A DNA stretch of 64,000 nucleotides, from the NCBI GenBank assembly GCA_029747015.1, contig JAKOGI010001336.1, forward strand, positions 1 to 64,000. The letters are read 5' to 3'. Below are positions 1 to 9,435 of this stretch, piece after piece; within the stretch, counting starts at the first letter, position 1, and the number at the start of each line of letters is the position of its first letter. The notes under the pieces were generated by a model. That model had not been told where the DNA came from. It worked only from the letters and a program-made list of their open reading frames with translations, and did no database searches. The position numbers were made by a program, and so were the translations under genes. This DNA is from Carnegiea gigantea (lineage: Eukaryota > Streptophyta > Magnoliopsida > Caryophyllales > Cactaceae).

Positions 1-53
1 ATATATATATATATATATATGTATACATATGTATATATATGCATACAAATAGA

Positions 54-102
<49 letters not shown>

Positions 103-122
103 GCGTGTGTGTATATATATAT
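1..122. repeat. AT/TA-rich microsatellite
   Basis: Nearly uninterrupted AT dinucleotides with a few GTATAC and GTGTGT interruptions run to the first base of the Copia 5' LTR. The tract directly abuts the LTR, so the original 5' target flank cannot be read. Confidence 0.9.
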
Positions 123-1699
123 TGTTGATTATATTTAGTTTTGATGATAGCAAATTCAAGTGTAAAAATTGGTCCAAGTAATGTTGCTCCGAACACGATC
201 TCCAAACAGGCCTAACTGGTGTTTGCGATCTTTATTGTATTAACTGGTTTGCCACATGTGAGAACAAGTCTTCTAGACAGGTTTTACTTGGCGATTCCAT
301 ATTAAGTCAAGAACACCATCTCGACAGTTGATTGTAAAGTGTGTTCCTAAACTCTAGCAATGCAAAGAACAACCCCAGCAAACAAGGTGGCCTTGGTGTT
401 CACAGCAGCTCTACAAATCTCGGACAAGATGACTGGTTCAAAACAAGAAGTTTTGGGTATATAGGTGTTATTTAATTAGACTCTTGTTAATATGCCAATA
501 TTGAAAACATCATTTTAAACACCTCTTGAATCGGTATTTGCGCTAAAGTATTTCAAAACACCAGTTGCGAACAACCCTGCAAACAGGGTGCGTAGGGTGT
601 TTTTGAACTGCAGTGGCCATACCCGATTATTTTTGAAAATTCATTTTGGTTGGCCAAGATCTCCAGAGTACTTTCTTTGAATTTCAAAATTGCTATTTTT
701 CTGGAGAGGATAGTTCTTGAAAATATTATGGAGATTTGCGAAAATAGGTTTGGGAGATTTACCAAATCAAAAGATTCCTATGACTATATTTTCGGATTTG
801 GTAAAAGCTGAAAATCTCTTTAAACCTCTTCATGGCTACGGAAAGATAAGGGTTATCTTTTAAGATAACAAAATCCCTTATATTTTGGGATAAATTCATC
901 ATTAGCCGTTGGAGAATATATTTTGTTTGCAAATCATTTTCCATACTTAGCTGATTCTTTGGTTTTTGACCGTTAGACCTTGTGTTTAAAAACTGCAGCT
1001 TTTCTCTCCTATAGACAAGCCAAGAAGCAGATAGAAAAAACTCAGACTGAAAAAGAGAAGCAACACAGCTTTTTGAAAAATCTGGAAAAATCAGGAAACT
1101 CGGTTTTCACATTAAAATTCTTGAGCTTCATTTTGAAAAGCAAAACCGTGACAAGCTGTGTTTGATTTTGAGTTTTCAAACCATTGGCATAATAGGATCT
1201 TCATTGTACCTTACATCTGCTTAGTGAGAAGCACCCCCTGTAAGATGTTTGTAACCCTGATCTTGAATCAGAAAAGTGAGTGAGTGTGTCCTAGTCGTGT
1301 GGACTTGGACGTGTCTAATCTTGCGAAGGTTGGACGTGATGTAACCTGTCTTTGGGAAGAAGGTTACGTGGTTGCAAGTTATAACAAGGTGTGTTACATT
1401 TGTAACGTGTGAAGTCCGTTAGTGAAAGTGGTTAAATCCTACACGAGGTAGGTCGTGGTTTTTCACACCTCAGTTGGGCTAGAGGTGTTTTCCACGTAAA
1501 AATTGTGTGTGCTTTATTTTCCGCATTTATCTTGGTGATTTTCGCATCTGCAATAGTTGAGAACACCCCGTGTAAACAAGCTATCAGGGTGTTTGTCATT
1601 TGAGAACAACCTCTACTAGGGTGTTTGTTATTTACAACGCGAAAATCAGACACCACAATTCACCCCCCCTCTTGTGGTTGTATACTCACGAAGTCAACA
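123..1699 (+). repeat. 5' LTR of the Copia element
   Basis: It begins TGTTGA and ends TCAACA, a perfect 6-bp inverted repeat, and it aligns along its whole length with 9436-11047. A TTTAAAAAC box at 985-993, followed by a CT-rich stretch, is a plausible core promoter; TATATAGG at 458-465 is an alternative. The LTR carries several copies of the 20-nt GAACA...ACAGG motif (191-210, 262-281, 569-588, 1561-1580). By eye, its last 550 bp are about 98% identical to the 3' LTR while the first several hundred differ by about 10%. Confidence 0.93.
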
Positions 1700-1701
1700 A
1701 G

Positions 1702-1713
1702 TGGTATCAGAGC
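1702..1713 (+). other. Primer binding site (tRNA-iMet type)
   Basis: TGGTATCAGAGC begins two bases after the 5' LTR. This is the usual Copia minus-strand primer site, complementary to the 3' end of initiator tRNA-Met. Confidence 0.93.
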
Positions 1714-1755
1714 AGGTTCTCTTACAAAAGGTTAACACCTTGAGAGATTCTGAAG

Positions 1756-3489
1756 ATGAGTACCCCACAAGGAATTCTTGAATGGCAATCCATTACTCGT
1801 CCACCCTATTTCAACGGCCAACATTATAGTTGGTGGAAGAATAGAATGGAGAACTATATTCAGGCAGAAGATTATGAGTTATGGATGCTCATCAAGAACG
1901 GGCCCCTTGTTCCCACCAAGGTGCTTGAAGATGGTAAGAAGGTTCCCAAGGAATCCATAGAGTTTGATGCTGAGGACTACAAGAAAAGGGAGAAAAATGC
2001 CAAAGCCAAAAAGCTTCTATATTTTGGCCTAGGACCCGATGAATACACTCGCATCTCTGAGTGTGAATCAGCCCAAGCTATCTGGAATGCTCTGCAAGTT
2101 GCTCATGAAGGTACGAATCAAGTTAAACAATCTAGAATTGAGCTACTTATGCGACAATATGAGTTGTTTGATATGGGTGATCATGAAACCGTGATGGACA
2201 TGTATACACGGTTCACCCACATCACGAACGAGTTAAAATCCCTGGGAAGATCTTTCACCACTGAAGAGTTGGTGAGGAAAATCCTCAGAAGTTTACCTCG
2301 CACGTGGGAGGCCAAAGTAACAGCCATCCAAGAGGCTAAAGACATGAACCAGATCACCCTCGACGAGTTAATTGGTAATCTCCAGACCTATGAACTCCGA
2401 AAGAACTCACAGCAAAGAGAGGAGCAAAAGAAGGATCGTGAGCTTGCCTTGAAAGCACATGAGGACACTGACTCTGACCTTGAAGATGAAGAAATGGACC
2501 TAATGTCCAGAAAATTCAAGAAATTCTTCAAAAAGGTCAAGGAAAACAACAAAAGAAAAGACTTCAGCAAGTCCAGAAACACCTCCAAAGAACAGATCAC
2601 AGGGTGTTTCAAGTGCGGCAAACCAGATCACTTAGTCAAGAATTGCCCTCTGCTTCGAGAAGATCAGCCGCCCGAACACCCTCGAAAACAGGGTCGAAAA
2701 CACCCTGTAAACAATTTGGGCAAGCGATTCTCGAAAGCTATGCTGGCTGCTTGGGGAGATTCCTCTGAGGATGAAGGAGAACCTGAAGCTGAAGAAGGAG
2801 TCGTAGCACTTATGGCACAAAGTGATTCAGATTCAGATGATGAATCAACAATCAGCTTCTCAGATCTCAAGAACAAGGTACATGGTCTTAACAAAGCCAC
2901 TTTAGAAGAACTTCTATATAATTTAATAGACACATGTGCTGATCTAAAAAGAGAAGTTCTTGACCTAGAGCTTGAAAATGAAATTCTTAAAAATGAAAAA
3001 CTCGGTTTACATGAAAATGTTAATATACTCAAAGAAAACCTCTTTATAAAAGAAGGAGATTACTCTCGAATAAAGGAAAAACTCTTTGAGGTGGAAGGAA
3101 TGGTTGAGTCCCTGCTCAAAGAGAACAAGGGTTTGCATGCTAATAAAGAAAAACTGGAAACCGAGCTTAGCACAAACAAACGCTGGAATAAATCTTCACA
3201 GGCTCTTGCTTGGTTAAACACTTACCACAGTCGAAACAAAAAGGAACTTGGGTATAAGCCTAAACGAACAGTTTACCCAATTCATAGAAAGTATGTGGGA
3301 TTACCTAAAAACATTGTTTGCTTTCATTGTGGTAAAACTGGTCACTATCGATATTCTTGTCCTTTAAGAAAACATGCCAATGAAAAGAATGAAAGGTATG
3401 TTAAACAAATCTGGATTAGAAAAGATGAGCTTTACATGTCTAAAGGAATGGGACCCAAGTGGATCTGGGTTCCCAAAACTAACCCGTGA
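1756..3489 (+). CDS. gag: Copia gag (nucleocapsid polyprotein)
   Basis: This open frame of 577 residues encodes the structural Gag that assembles cytoplasmic virus-like particles. The N-terminus has the Copia-type gag start, rich in aromatic residues (YFNGQHYSWWKNRMENYI, about 19-36), followed by the helical UBN2-like gag region. Two CCHC knuckles are visible and widely spaced: CFKCGKPDHLVKNCP from residue 284 and CFHCGKTGHYRYSCP from residue 522. An acidic stretch (about 335-365) and a long heptad-rich coiled coil (about 385-475) lie between them. The start ATG is the first after the primer site. The frame ends in TGA at 3487-3489, but the protease begins in the same frame a few codons later, so pol would need readthrough or the stop is a mutation. 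The DNA at 2674-2710 carries the repeated 20-nt motif of this element, in a low-complexity linker. Confidence 0.9.
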   Translation: MSTPQGILEWQSITRPPYFNGQHYSWWKNRMENYIQAEDYELWMLIKNGPLVPTKVLEDGKKVPKESIEFDAEDYKKREKNAKAKKLLYFGLGPDEYTRISECESAQAIWNALQVAHEGTNQVKQSRIELLMRQYELFDMGDHETVMDMYTRFTHITNELKSLGRSFTTEELVRKILRSLPRTWEAKVTAIQEAKDMNQITLDELIGNLQTYELRKNSQQREEQKKDRELALKAHEDTDSDLEDEEMDLMSRKFKKFFKKVKENNKRKDFSKSRNTSKEQITGCFKCGKPDHLVKNCPLLREDQPPEHPRKQGRKHPVNNLGKRFSKAMLAAWGDSSEDEGEPEAEEGVVALMAQSDSDSDDESTISFSDLKNKVHGLNKATLEELLYNLIDTCADLKREVLDLELENEILKNEKLGLHENVNILKENLFIKEGDYSRIKEKLFEVEGMVESLLKENKGLHANKEKLETELSTNKRWNKSSQALAWLNTYHSRNKKELGYKPKRTVYPIHRKYVGLPKNIVCFHCGKTGHYRYSCPLRKHANEKNERYVKQIWIRKDELYMSKGMGPKWIWVPKTNP

Positions 3490-3495
3490 TTTATT

Positions 3496-4473
3496 TTGCA
3501 GGCTGAAGTGAGAGAGAACAATCCCATAAACAACCCAGGAAACAGGGTAAGAAACACCCTGTCAAACAGATCAGAAAACAACCTTGAAAACAGGCAGCTG
3601 TGGTATGTTGATAGTGGGTGTTCACGGCACATGACTGGTGAAAGATCAAACTTTCTCTCACTTACAGCTCTGAATGGGGGGAGTGTAGCATTTGGAAACG
3701 GCAAGTCTGGGACAATTGTCGGTATAGGTAATATTGGTAAAACTCTCTCCCATTCAATTGACAATGTGCACTTGGTTGATGGTTTAAAGCACAATTTGCT
3801 AAATGTGTCCCAACTGTGTGACAAGAACAACCTAGTGGTGTTCTCACGAACACGTTGCTTAGTTGTGAATGACGATACAGGAGATGTTGTGTTGAGGGGG
3901 AAGCGATGTCAAAATGTTTATAAAGTCTGTATTTCCACTCTTCCCCAAAATAATCTAACTTGTTTAAATGCATTAAATGATGATATAATGCTATGGCACA
4001 AGAGACTAGGTCATGCAAGCCTATCTTTGTTAAACAAACTTGTTTCCAAAGATTTGGGTGTTGGACTACCTTCCATCAAGTTTAATGATGACAAGGTATG
4101 TGAAGCTTGTGCAAAAGGCAAACAAGTTAGATCTTCTTTTAAATCGAAAAAATGTGTAAGCACTACTCGACCTCTAGAATTATTACACATTGACTTGTGT
4201 GGTCCCATGAGGGTAACCAGTAGAGGTGGAAAAAAGTATGTGCTTGTTGTAGTGGATGATTACTCTCGGTTTACTTGGACCTTGTTTTTGGCATCCAAAG
4301 ATGAACCCTTTGAGAATTTTATTGCCTTTCTCAAAAAGATTGAAAAGAGAGTAGGACACTCTTTAATTAGCTTGAGATCTGATCATGGAACTGAGTTTGA
4401 AAATTCAAGTTTTATCAACTATTGTAATGAACATGGTGTTGATCATAACTTCTCGGCTCCAAGAACACCCTAA
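3496..4473 (+). pseudogene. pol: Copia pol, first part: protease and N-terminal/core integrase, cut by a stop codon
   Basis: This frame is continuous with gag apart from the TGA at 3487-3489. The aspartic protease active site is in WYVDSGCSRHMTG (about 3601-3639). The GAG-pre-integrase/HHCC zinc region follows (LWHKRLGHAS, then CEACAKGK, about 3991-4125), then the integrase core with its first Asp in HIDLCGPM and the second in RSDHGTEF. The frame closes at a TAA (4471-4473) inside the most conserved part of the catalytic core, just before the catalytic Glu region. The next frame continues in the same register at 4483, so this is a point nonsense change, not a deletion. The first about 35 residues are a low-complexity Asn/Arg linker made of copies of the element's repeated 20-nt motif. 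Confidence 0.9.
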
Positions 4474-4482
4474 CAAAATGGG

Positions 4483-6048
4483 GTGGTTGAGCGCAAAAAT
4501 CGCACCCTGGAAGACATGACCAGAACAATGCTTGTTGCTAGTGGTCTTCCTAGGTATTTTTGGGCAGAAGCATTGAACACCTCATGTTACATTATAAATA
4601 GATGCATGATCAGACCCATGTTGAATAAAACTCCTTATGAACTTTTCAAAAGCAGAAAACCCAATATTACGCACCTAAGGACATTTGGTTGTAGGTGTTT
4701 TGTGCATAATAATGGGAAGGATGCTTTAGGAAAGTTTGACCCTAGGAGTGATGAGGCAATATTTCTTGGCTATTCTTCTCACAGCAAGGCATACAAAGTC
4801 TTTAACAAAAGGACCTTGTGTGGTGAGGAAAGTGTGCATGTGCTTTTTAATGAATCTAACTTGTTGAGTGAGAATGATGCACAGGAAGATGAACTTGAAT
4901 TAGGTCTTGTTCGAAAAGAAGTGTTGCTCAAAGATAAACGAGGTAAGAACACCATGGAGAAAACAACTCCTGAAGGTGTTCCTCAGAACAGCAGACAAGG
5001 TGAACACCAAACAGGGGAAAACACCGCTGAACCCTGTTCGGAACCGTGTTCTTCAGGAATAGACTTACAAACAAGTGCAGAAACAGGCTCGGGAGATGAT
5101 CGTAAGCATGATGTTACGACTAGAGTAGAGCATGGGTCTGTGGATCCTCTTACTCCACGACCATGGAAGCACTATAGTTCGCACCCTCTTGATCAAATCT
5201 TGTCAGATATTAATACTGGAGTGCAAACTAGATCTAAACTAAAGAATGTTTGTGCTTTCTATGCTTTTCTTTCTAACATTGAGCCAAAAAGTGTGAATGA
5301 AGCTCTTGCAGATTTAGATTGGATCACGGCTATGCAAGAAGAGCTTCATCAATTTGAGAGAAACAAAGTATGGCACCTTGTACCTAAACCTGCAGAGAGA
5401 ACAATCATTGAAACCAAGTGGGTGTTCCGAAACAAACTGGATGAGTCAGGAACAGTCACTAGGAACAAGGCACGGCTGGTTGTACAAGGATACAATCAAG
5501 AAGAAGGGATCGATTATGAACAAACCTTTGCAACAGTTGCTAGAATTGAGGCTATTCGAATCTTAATAGCCTTTGCAGCTCATATGGAAATCAAGCTATA
5601 TCAAATGGATGTTAAAAGTACATTCCTAAACGGATACCTTAAAGAAGAGGTGTATGTCAAACAACCCCCTGGTTTTGAAAATGGTTATTTTCCAAATCAT
5701 GTTTTTAAACTTGACAAGGCACTTTATGGTTTAAAACAAGCTCCAAGAGCTTGGTATGAACGGTTGTCAAGTTTTTTACTTGAAAATGATTTTAGAAGAG
5801 GCACGGTAGACAATACCTTGTTTTTAAAATCTAAGGGGGAACATTTTTTGATTGTCCAAATATATGTTGATGACATTATATTTGGTGCAATTCATCATGA
5901 TTTATGCAATGAATTTTCAAATATGATGAGGAGTGAGTTTGAGATGAGCATGATGGGTGAGCTTAATTTTTTCTTAGGCTTACAAATCAAGCAAAACTCC
6001 AAACGGCACCATGATCCATCAGCAAAAGTATATCAAGGAGTTACTTAA
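4483..6048 (+). pseudogene. pol: Copia pol, second part: C-terminal integrase and reverse transcriptase
   Basis: It begins just past the stop in integrase, in the same frame, with the C-terminal end of the core ([13 protein letters not shown]) and the Copia integrase tail ([26 protein letters not shown]). A variable hinge (about residues 140-240 of this segment) holds a cluster of the 20-nt repeat motif at 4948-5051. The reverse transcriptase follows, with the Copia blocks [46 protein letters not shown] and the catalytic YVDD at 5863-5874. The reading frame shifts by one base near 5995-6010, at the RT-RNase H junction, and this frame then ends in unrelated residues. The last about 12 residues are out of register. 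Confidence 0.9.
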
Positions 6049-6808
6049 GCGTTTTGGGATGGAGTCAGCCAAACCCATGGACACTCCTATTTCTCCTTCA
6101 ACCAAGTTGGTTATGGATGATGGGAGTCCCTCAGTTGAGGAGAAACTCTATAGGGGTATAATTGGGTCACTCTTATACCTAACCGCTAGTAGACCTGATA
6201 TTGTTTTTAGTGTTGGTTTATGTGCCCGTTTTCAGGCTAACCCTAAGGAAACTCATCTTAAGGCTGTTAAACGGATACTAAGGTATTTGAAACATACACC
6301 CAATTTAGCTTTATGGTATCCTAAAGGTTGCAATTTTGATCTTGTTGGATATGCTTACGCTGACTATGCTGGATTCCTAGTTGATAGAAAGAGTACCTCA
6401 GGTATGGCTCACTTTCTTGGACCTTGTTTGATATCTTGGGCTACCAAGAAGCAACATTCAGTTGCCATGTCCACAGCAGAAGCTGAATATGTTGCAGCAG
6501 CTTCATGTTGTGCTCAACTGTTGTGGATAAGACAACAGCTTAAGGACTTTTGTGTTGACATTGGATGCATTCCTATTTTTTGTGATAACACAAGTGCAAT
6601 TAACATTGCCAAAAATCCATGTCAACATAAAAGAACAAAGCATATTGACATTCGACATCATTTCTTGAGAGATAATGTTGAAAAGGGTTTAATCTCTATG
6701 AATTTTTGCTCAACGGAAAATCAAATTGCTGATATATTCACTAAGGCACTAGCTAGAGACCAATTTGAGAGAAACAGACTGGAATTGGGGTTGGTGAAAA
6801 CACCCTGA
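6011..6808 (+). pseudogene. pol: Copia pol, third part: RT connection and RNase H
   Basis: This is in another register from the RT segment because of a one-base shift near 6000. It contains the conserved blocks after the RT ([36 protein letters not shown]) and the Copia RNase H domain: YADYAGFLVDRKSTSG, ISWATKKQHSVAMSTAEAEYVAAASC, IFCDNTSAINIAKNP and HIDIRHHFLRD. The catalytic acids (the D in YADYAG, the E in AEAEY, the D in CDNTSA) are all present. It ends at TGA 6806-6808, and that stop codon lies inside an 8-bp perfect hairpin. Confidence 0.9.
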
Positions 6809-6824
6809 GAACACCTGTTCTCAG
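6805..6824 (+). other. Perfect hairpin overlapping the pol stop codon
   Basis: CTGAGAAC, a 4-nt loop ACCT, then GTTCTCAG form an 8-bp perfect stem. The pol stop TGA (6806-6808) is within the 5' arm. The arms consist of the GAACAC/GTTC half-sites repeated through this element. Either a role at the stop codon or a simple by-product of the repeat is possible. Confidence 0.6.
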
Positions 6825-7120
6825 AGTTAGATCAAGCTGACAAAACACCCTATAATACCTGTTCTATCCACTTGTTTGCAATTATTGCTATCAAAACAGT
6901 GGTCTATGCTTAACAAATATGTGTAGTCTTGTGTGCTATTATGATTAATTATGAAGACTGCTGCCTTGGGAGATGGAGAAAGAGTATTCATGACAGACCT
7001 TGGAATGAGAGAAGCATGTTCAAGAACAGCTGGCTCAAATAGGTATGCCTTGATTGTCATTAATGTATGCTGCCTGCTTAAATTCTAGGTGTTTCCTAGG
7101 TGGCCCTTCATAACGGGTAG
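6825..7120 (+). other. Non-coding spacer between pol and env-like ORF
   Basis: About 300 bp with no convincing ORF. It starts with another half-copy of the repeated motif (AAACACCC...CCTGTTC, 6843-6864). The rest has no recognised feature. Confidence 0.6.
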
Positions 7121-7164
7121 GGAGTTTAAAAACCCCCTTTGCGCGTGTCTGTTTTCCCCATCTT

Positions 7165-7205
<41 letters not shown>

Positions 7206-7265
7206 TTCTTGCTTTCTAACCCTAGCAAAACCCTCTAAACCCTAATCTCTCTCCTCTAGCAAACA
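7121..7265 (+). promoter_or_regulatory. Promoter-like leader of the env-like ORF
   Basis: A TTTAAAAACCCCC box (7125-7137) is followed by a pyrimidine tract with (CT)n at 7166-7204. A telo-box, AAACCCTAA, comes at about 7236-7244, and then the start context AAACAATGGC. This series is typical of plant housekeeping-type 5' leaders. The LTRs carry the same TTTAAAAAC(C) box with a CT-rich downstream region (985-993; 10325-10334). I infer separate transcription of the env-like ORF; no transcript evidence is available. Confidence 0.5.
7166..7204. repeat. (CT)n microsatellite
   Basis: About 19 CT units lie in the leader of the env-like ORF. Confidence 0.9.
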
Positions 7266-9132
7266 ATGGCTTCCAACAACACCTCTCACTCAAAAGCCCT
7301 CGTTCTTGCTTCCTCAATCCCTGCTCCTTCTCGCCCAATCTCGTACAAGCCTTTCAAATTCCTGAAAAGCTTGTCCCTAAAATCAGTGGGAATGGGGATG
7401 GATGATATTCCCTTTGAATGTCGAAGGGAATTGGTGTTCCTCGTAGGGGCAATTGCTTGTCCCATTTCAGTTGAGTCAGAGGGAACAAAGTCGGGGTCTC
7501 AAGAACAATTCTTGGAAACCCCTGAAGGGTTTAATTTTGAGCCCTGTTCTTCTGGGTTGTTCTCTGACACCGTGACAGAAACAGGGGCTGCCTCTGTCAA
7601 AGGTGTGTTTGTGGAGGATCTGCATGTCGACTTCCAAGGGAAGTCGAATGAGTCGTCAGAGGAGAGTCTAGAGAAGAATTCTCTCCCTGAGGCTGAAATC
7701 TCCCCTCCAGTCTTTCAAACTGGAGAGAAAAGGAAGAGGGTGAAAATCGTGGCTAGGCGTAGCAGAACGCCAAGAACAAGGCCACAACCAAGGTCTCAAC
7801 CCTCTCAAACTCCCTCTTCTCCTCAATCCTCTAAGCCCTCTCGAAAATCTGCAAGGCTAGCGTTTCAATCCTCTCATCGTCCCTCCAAACCCTCTGCTCC
7901 TATCATCGAGGAGATTTCTTCTTCTTCTGAAGGGTTCTCGAGTTCTGACTCTGAGAACACCACCTTCAAACAGGGGACACCGGTGTTTTCGAGTCCTCTG
8001 AAGAACAATCTCCTCCAAAACCAACCAATAAACCTGCTGTGAAGCCCTCTCCTGCCAAAACACCCCTCAAGCGAAAGCCCAGAATAGCCCCCCTACCAGA
8101 AACTACCACCTCTGTTCCTGTCCTTAAACGCCCAAAGCAGTTCACTCCCTCTCCTATGTCTGACAAACATGCGCAGTTGCTGAAGCGCAATGTCGTCAGG
8201 GGGAAGGTAGTGAATGTAAACTTTTTCGAGGAACAGGGTCTGGGGGTGTTCTTGACCAAGCTTCGAGCCCAAGGCTGGCTTGAGTTGTTTGCAAACACCC
8301 AGCAAGGGTGTTCTGTGCCCGAGTTGGCTGAATTCTATGCCAATTGCTCTGTCACAAATGGGGTAGTGACAAGTGCTGTCAATGAGTGTCATTTCTCCTT
8401 TGATGAAGCCACCCTAAGTGATATTCTGGGCATCCCCTCTCGTGGATTTGCTGTGTATGTGAGGGAAGACAAAACTGCCCTGGAAACAGCCAGGCTCTTA
8501 GAGGTGTCCAAACGCCTTAGTCAAAAACAGGGCCTGAGAACACCCCTCTCGGTTAAGAAGGGTGAAATGACCTCCTGCACCAACTACTGTTTATGTTCAC
8601 CATCAAGAACATAATACCGCGAGGTCAAGGGCGAAACTCAGCAGATGCCTTCGATCAATGTCTGGTGGACCTACTGGATCGGGAGGAACCAGTAAACCTC
8701 CCTGCAATCATGATTCGCCACATAGAGCGAATTGCGAACACCACCCGGGCACATGATCTTGGCTATGGGTTTCTGTTGACAAGGGTGCTTGAGCACTTTG
8801 GGATAGTGCTCACACGAAGAGTGGCGGCCCAAATCATTGATGAGATTAGGATTGACACTATCCTAGGGTGTGGCTATGAGGTTGGCAAAGGATCAGTTTT
8901 CAAACAGGAACGTCGACCACCTCGACCACCTGTTTCTGGGCAACCTTCCGTCAAGGTTGAGGCTGTTCTTGAGGACAATGCTCGCCTCAAGGATGAGCTC
9001 TCAGCTGTCAAGGCTGCTCTTGCTGAGGAACGAGCTCTCTCGGCCAAACGCCATGAAGATCTCCTTGCACTTCTCTCCACTCTTGCCCCCAGCATTCCTC
9101 CTCTGCAAACGAAACCACCCCCTGCTCCCTGA
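7266..9132 (+). pseudogene. Sirevirus env-like / 'putative plant transposon protein' ORF, in three frames
   Basis: Three overlapping open segments (7266-8042, 8039-8614, 8593-9132) read as one former protein of about 610 residues with two frame changes, near 7980-8000 and near 8580-8615. The first segment is rich in Ser, Pro and basic residues and looks disordered. The middle has a folded region (FLTKLRAQGWLELF, FYANCSV, CHFSFDEATLSDILGIPSRG) like the 'putative plant transposon protein' domain found beside plant LTR elements. The third continues it (AIMIRHIERIANTT, YGFLLTRVLEHFGI) and ends in a predicted coiled coil (LEDNARLKDELSAVKAALAE). I see no signal peptide or convincing membrane segment, so a viral-type envelope function is not supported. 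The start has a strong plant context (AACAATGGC). Function is unknown. Copies of the 20-nt motif are at 7542-7562 (reverse) and 7955-7976, with a palindromic variant at 8294-8312. Confidence 0.75.
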
Positions 9133-9286
9133 TTGTATAAGCTGCTCTCTAGTTTCCTCCTTTCTTAATTTCGTTTTTGGCATTGTATTTTTTAATGCAA
9201 TATCTCATTATTAATGCTTCTTGCCCCTTCTGCTACATACTTCTTTTCTTGCATTCATAATGTTGTTTATGCTTTTTAATGATGCC

Positions 9287-9300
9287 AAAAGGGGGAAGAA
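9287..9300 (+). other. Upstream polypurine tract
   Basis: AAAAGGGGGAAGAA lies about 150 bp before the 3' LTR. Extra purine tracts upstream of the main one are a recorded Sirevirus trait. Confidence 0.65.
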
Positions 9301-9421
9301 GAGTGTAACCCTCCTATTGACGAATGAACCTAGCATTGACTTAAGTGGACCTTGACTTACGTGGATCCCTATCAGCATTCAATTTTTTTTTGTCAATATG
9401 GTCACTTGGTTTGTCATCATC

Positions 9422-9433
9422 AAAAAGGGGGAA
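9422..9433 (+). other. Main polypurine tract
   Basis: AAAAAGGGGGAA ends two bases before the 3' LTR (TGTTGAG at 9436). It is the expected plus-strand primer. Confidence 0.88.
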
Positions 9434-9435
9434 TT

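Noticed and set aside
4463..4482. Copy of the 20-nt motif in the integrase core
   Set aside because: It overlaps a strongly conserved protein block, so the resemblance may come from codons alone; not used as main evidence.
7266..9132. Reading the third Copia ORF as a true viral envelope gene
   Set aside because: No signal peptide or transmembrane segments are visible; only position and lineage support the name env-like.
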